Position numbers and translations under genes: made by a program. From NCBI GenBank assembly GCA_024529925.1, contig JAFEUB010001120.1:2019501-2083500 (forward strand): a DNA stretch of 64,000 bases, in the 5' to 3' direction. Shown here in pieces: positions 63,530 to 64,000 of the stretch (within the stretch, counting starts at the first letter, position 1; the number at the start of each line of letters is the position of its first letter). The notes below the pieces were generated by a model. It saw only the letters and a list, made by a program, of their open reading frames with translations, was not told the origin of the DNA and made no database searches. The stretch is from Ophthalmolycus amberensis (lineage: Eukaryota > Chordata > Actinopteri > Perciformes > Zoarcidae).

Positions 63530-63870
63530 TGTGTGGATGGCAATGTCTGTGCTACTATTGGATGGATAGCTTTGACATTTCATACAGACATTTATGGTCC
63601 CCTGAGGATGAATCCTAATAACTTTGGTGATGCTCTGACGATGAGGTTCACATTTTATGTTTTTTAGTAAAACAACATTTAGTACAGACATGAATGTCCT
63701 CCCTCAGGATGGATTGCAATGCATTTGGTGATCCTGTATCGTTTTATCCATCCGTAAACATCCGCATGCTAGCATTGTCATTGTGAGCATATTAGCATGC
63801 TGACATTGGCATTTAGCACTAAAAGTATAGCCTCACAGAGACGCTAGCATTGCTGTAGACTTGAATATCA
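63530..63870 (+). repeat. Dispersed teleost repeat with TAGCATGCTGACATTGGC
   Basis: CTATTGGATGGATAGC, GGATGAATCCTAATAACTTT, TTAGCATGCTGACATTGGC and AGCCTCACAGAGACGCTAGC match a very common percomorph repeat that I recall. Confidence 0.55.
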
Positions 63871-64000
63871 GCTCAAATATATCAATATCTTGCGTTGAAC
63901 CTGTTTGAAAAAAAAAAATCACTGCTTACCCCAGAACAGTTTTCAAGTCAAGGTGGAGATGCATGTGTGAAAGCCTTCAGACCTTTTAATGATTCACTAA

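Larger units (their letters stand above)
60920..64000. other. Region upstream of jag2 with no supported gene
   Basis: AT-rich flank with two dispersed fish repeats (62612-62860 and 63530-63870) and a poly(C) tract at 63243. No coding exon is recognised. Confidence 0.55.

Noticed and set aside
1..64000. CRISPR array, operon, phage or other prokaryotic system
   Set aside because: No regularly spaced direct repeats, no ribosome-binding-site-led gene runs, and the only gene is a spliced vertebrate gene.

Overview
The window is vertebrate nuclear DNA, most likely from a percomorph (spiny-rayed) teleost fish. The evidence is GT-AG introns of very mixed length, abundant (CA/GT)n and poly(G/C) tracts, and several dispersed repeat families that I recognise as common in percomorph genomes. 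It holds one gene that I can support fully: a complete jagged-2 orthologue (jag2; jag2a versus jag2b not resolved) on the minus strand. The ATG is at 60494 and the stop codon at 18520-18522. All 26 coding exons can be placed. Every one of the 25 introns is GT-AG, and exon lengths and phases match the Jagged family plan.

Layout, read along the gene (high to low coordinates). 60495-60920 is the putative 5' leader and promoter. Exon 1 (60426-60494) is the signal peptide and exon 2 (59684-60006) the N-terminal C2-like MNNL module. Intron 2 is 16.4 kb. Exon 3 (43245-43299) ends the MNNL module, and exon 4 (37274-37531) carries the Notch-binding DSL domain. Exons 5-21 encode 16 EGF repeats. Exons 22-25 encode the cysteine-rich/VWC-like region and the juxtamembrane segment. 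Exon 26 (18520-19004) encodes the transmembrane helix and cytoplasmic tail. A 3' UTR follows, with candidate AATAAA signals at 18176 and 16043. Assignment to JAG2 rather than JAG1 rests on several segments, including VCVWWTRKRRKERER just after the membrane, RVRCDENYYS in the DSL domain and KNLIGGYHCDC in EGF6. The protein would be about 1243 residues.

The main anomaly is exon 2. As given it contains two apparent one-base insertions (near 59895 and near 59717-59730), so a literal reading hits a stop after about 105 residues. The exon is 323 bp where phase conservation requires a multiple of three, and all other exons are intact. I suspect sequence or assembly error, or a recent null allele, rather than an old pseudogene.

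Two near-identical copies (1262 and 1253 bp) of one hAT-type transposon sit in the same orientation in introns 3 and 2, on either side of the 55-bp exon 3. Each has 8-bp target duplications, matching terminal inverted repeats, a 28-bp perfect palindrome and decayed remnants of a BED-finger transposase. Introns and flanks also carry eleven poly(G/C) tracts of 17-24 bp and other old dispersed repeats. I could support no gene in 1-16000 or 61000-64000, and I saw no CRISPR array, operon or new multigene system.
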